A model generated the notes under the pieces. The model did not search any database. It was not told the DNA's origin and saw only the letters and a program-made list of their open reading frames with translations. This document shows positions 7,101 through 7,683 of a stretch of DNA of 7,683 nt, in pieces. The translations under genes were made by a program, and so were the position numbers. Every line of letters starts with the position of its first letter. The stretch's first letter is position 1. Source of the DNA: DATBFU01 sp046735265 (lineage in GTDB: Bacteria; Acidobacteriota; Thermoanaerobaculia; UBA5066; Gp7-AA6); assembly GCA_046735265.1 (NCBI GenBank), contig JBKPSZ010000291.1, positions 1 through 7,683 on the forward strand. The letters are read 5' to 3'.

Positions 7101-7516
7101 TCGGAGGCAATGCCCAGGAAGCCCTTTCGCTCGACGCGCCGGCGCCCGGATTGTGGAAGGCGGTCGTCGACGCCGCTCGCGCGCCGGGAGCCGTCTCGTT
7201 CCGATACCGCGACTACTTCTTCGATCCGGCGCTCGGATCCATCGTCGTGGCCGACGGCTCGGCCGCCCGCGAGAGCGGCGCGACCTGGAGCGCACCGGCG
7301 AGCGTCTGGATCGCCGGCAAGGCGACGGAGGGCCGGCAGCTCTGCGGGATCGTCGCGGCCGCCGGCGAGGGAATCGCGGGCGCGCGCTTCGCGACGAGCC
7401 TCGATTTCGGCGCCGCCGACGCGATCCCCAAGATCGGCCACGACGCGATTCCGCTCGGCCTCGCCACCATCCGGCTGGAGTCCGCCGCTCCCGCGGCCGC
7501 GGGAGGAGACCGGTGA
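4169..7516 (+). CDS. Exported subtilisin-like (S8) serine protease, large multidomain, tripeptidyl-peptidase II/pyrolysin-like
   Basis: A predicted secreted 1115-residue endo- or exopeptidase. Domains seen: signal peptide (RTPIRR then hydrophobic 8-25); I9-like propeptide about 46-118, which in this family acts as foldase and inhibitor; catalytic domain about 175-636. Catalytic residues read as Asp192 (VAVLDGNVD), His373 (GHSTMVTG) and Ser568 (GGTSCATP), with the oxyanion Asn at 469/470 (PANNAPGLNTV). The 181-residue Asp-His gap holds an insertion of well over 100 residues including DTNQDRSFADE (313-323), a likely metal-binding loop; long insertions here and the PGLNTV-type segment recall pyrolysin and tripeptidyl peptidase II. 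After about 640 come beta-sandwich regions, then a PPC-like domain about 930-1015 (DLDLYLFDC 958-966, followed by PGLWKAVVDA), often found on secreted proteases and sometimes removed on maturation. The catalytic motifs are variant (HST for HGT), so activity is likely but unproven. The start overlaps the upstream stop as ATGA; a homologue appears to follow. Confidence 0.9.
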   Translation: MRTPIRRLALAAMATLSLSGAVLALGSGGAASDAPRRELFKDSRALVAMARVNGDREVSLLIAARPGRTESVTRQVQKLGGRIRVRVDEVGYLRARVPIDSVEEIVAFEGVQSADVDQDASGIPPYMQPGIAHPDPERRLPLASGPGVDWPPNRVDLTLRPIYSPLKDLGAEEWRGAHPTFDGRGVTVAVLDGNVDILLPELQVATTLDGKPTRKVIDVINSMDPLEPEADFPHWVSMRDRVTAKGGKVTYAGEVYTAPHDGTFAIGIFDLCRFASYVQAYFRTVLDRPGLATSVDKQIGVLWDEASGDVWVDTNQDRSFADESPVRDFRERYDYALLGQDDPDTPVRETIPLVVQTAKADRFIALNPAMYGHSTMVTGAVVASRGENGRFNGVAPGARVVSLFEGSTTHGMVEGLIRAFQDPRVDVVLLEQNVWIAMPYVLGDGRFTVTVICSRLIEKYKKPFLSPANNAPGLNTVEEHGMARWGFGVGAYESRENFLANRAIHVFEEDNAHWVGSWGPSGNGALQPDIMSPSEVVTTYPASRSADEEGLKGVFGFSPGYAMCGGTSCATPVAAGSLSLLISGAKQSGLRWDPESLYRSVTSTGRWLSNIPVYRQGNGLIQVGAAWKALEKLGRPGSARPMEVEVRGPVRTAVSTWFEPPDTGPGLYEREGWAAGDRGERTIFMTRRSGPSAPATVRVRWIGNDGTFTSAETIALPLGKAVPLNVSIAPATTGAHSALLSIEEPGGVVPATRLMAVVVAAERFDAAGKYQVSREVRAARPGTSELFFDVPPDVDAVKFELQAPKETVRMSVYPPDSREDTVYQMPQEDRQVRTIGDPPPGVWAVVLHDMRDAFKFDESRPTTLPRTPVTVTASLVGVAMESPNAASLSSAGFQALSLSARNRLSEFQGRIESHSLASVREMSETLSPRRQRVVEIAVPKGVERLMVQVDGVTPASSDLDLYLFDCTGKSCQPKRARVGGNAQEALSLDAPAPGLWKAVVDAARAPGAVSFRYRDYFFDPALGSIVVADGSAARESGATWSAPASVWIAGKATEGRQLCGIVAAAGEGIAGARFATSLDFGAADAIPKIGHDAIPLGLATIRLESAAPAAAGGDR
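4283..4299 (+). repeat. 17-base identity shared with the next protease-like gene (other copy 7667-7683)
   Basis: CTCTTCAAGGACAGCCG occurs here and again as the last 17 bases of the window. In both genes it encodes LFKDSR just after the signal peptide (residues 39-44 here, 37-42 in the next gene). The match runs to the window edge, so the real similarity probably continues beyond it. Confidence 0.7.
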
Positions 7517-7557
7517 CGGCGGCGCGCTCGTGGTCGTTCGAACCCAAGGAGGCTTGA
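7513..7557 (+). other. Candidate 14-residue mini-ORF coupling the two protease genes
   Basis: GTG at 7513 overlaps the TGA of the S8 protease gene as GTGA, the same junction type used within the operon. It is preceded by GGAGGAG (7502-7508) at a four-base spacing. It encodes (M)TAARSWSFEPKEA and stops at TGA 7555-7557, one base before the ATG of the next gene. It could be a translated leader that delivers ribosomes to the next start, a remnant of a gene end, or chance in a GC-rich junction. There is no homology argument for the peptide. Confidence 0.25.
7546..7552 (+). promoter_or_regulatory. Ribosome binding site for the second protease-like gene
   Basis: AAGGAGG is a near-perfect anti-Shine-Dalgarno match six bases before the ATG at 7559 and fixes that start. 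It lies inside the 14-codon mini-ORF, so translation of the mini-ORF would pass over it. No terminator-like hairpin is evident in the 42-base gap, which suggests the operon continues. Confidence 0.75.
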
Positions 7558-7558
7558 G

Positions 7559-7683
7559 ATGAAGATCGTTCCGGGTCTCGCCGCCGCGCTCGTCTCCGCG
7601 ACCGTCGTCGTCCCGACCGTTCCCGCCGCGGCTCCGGCCGCCGGGGCGGCGAGCGCGCGACCCGCCCTCTTCAAGGACAGCCG
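7559..7683 (+). CDS. Start of a second exported protease-like gene, probable S8 paralogue (3' partial)
   Basis: ATG with a strong Shine-Dalgarno opens a frame running off the window after 41 full codons plus two bases. Residues 1-31 look like a signal peptide: MKIVPG, a hydrophobic run to about residue 18, then an Ala/Pro-rich segment with several possible AxA cleavage sites. Residues 37-41 are LFKDS, followed by the first two bases of a probable Arg codon. The same LFKDSR follows the signal peptide of the upstream S8 protease (residues 39-44), with 17 identical bases. From this and adjacency I infer a tandem copy of the protease, with the I9-like propeptide beginning at the window edge. No catalytic domain is visible, so the family call rests only on this short match; an unrelated exported protein sharing the N-terminal region remains possible. 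Confidence 0.65.
   Translation, partial: MKIVPGLAAALVSATVVVPTVPAAAPAAGAASARPALFKDS

Noticed and set aside
4217..7441. Open frame of 1074 codons on the minus strand opposite the protease
   Set aside because: Arg/Asp/Ala-rich composition with no recognisable domain or signal; it is the antisense shadow expected in high-GC DNA with strong third-position G/C, while the + strand has clear S8 motifs.
4687..7557. Long open frame in another + frame across the protease gene
   Set aside because: Arg-rich shadow translation. Only its last 15 codons (from GTG 7513) lie outside the protease gene, and these are reported separately as a weak mini-ORF.
1..7683. tRNA, rRNA, CRISPR array, insertion sequence or attachment site
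   Set aside because: I saw no regularly spaced repeats, terminal inverted repeats, transposase motifs or tRNA-like folds; nearly all bases lie in the coding regions listed.

Overview
The window is a high-GC bacterial segment (about two thirds G+C by eye) with every gene on the + strand, tightly packed and all apparently exported. The receptor C-terminus, BNR/Asp-box propeller proteins and very long multidomain subtilases suggest a Gram-negative with a large secreted-protein repertoire. Acidobacteriota (Thermoanaerobaculia-like) is my best guess from general knowledge of such gene sets. Myxococcota or Gemmatimonadota are not excluded, and no marker gene here settles it.

Layout. Bases 1-306 are the last 101 codons of an outer-membrane TonB-dependent-receptor-like beta-barrel protein. 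A 69-base gap (307-375) holds a GC-rich hairpin that could be a terminator or attenuator, followed directly by a ribosome binding site. Next come two tandem paralogous propeller proteins, 376-2307 (643 aa) and 2304-4172 (622 aa). Each has a signal peptide, six Asp boxes, three WxDxR motifs and the same C-terminal beta-sandwich. A 1115-aa subtilisin-like (S8) protease follows at 4169-7516, with signal peptide, I9-like propeptide, a catalytic domain with a very long Asp-to-His insertion, and a C-terminal stalk including a PPC-like domain. After a 42-base gap, the window ends 41 codons into a second gene (7559-7683) whose start resembles that protease, so it is probably a second tandem paralogue.

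How the genes work together. The propeller and protease genes overlap by four bases at each junction (GTGA at 2304, ATGA at 4169), so 376-7516 reads as one translationally coupled operon, and 7559 onward probably belongs to it. The order, receptor then propeller-propeller then protease-protease, suggests two rounds of tandem duplication in a set of exported proteins. A role in degrading or remodelling extracellular protein or glycoprotein is inference; no substrate can be read from the sequence. The most useful points are the paired duplications, an unusual mini-ORF between the two protease genes, variant catalytic motifs in the protease, and evidence that the propellers should not simply be called sialidases.
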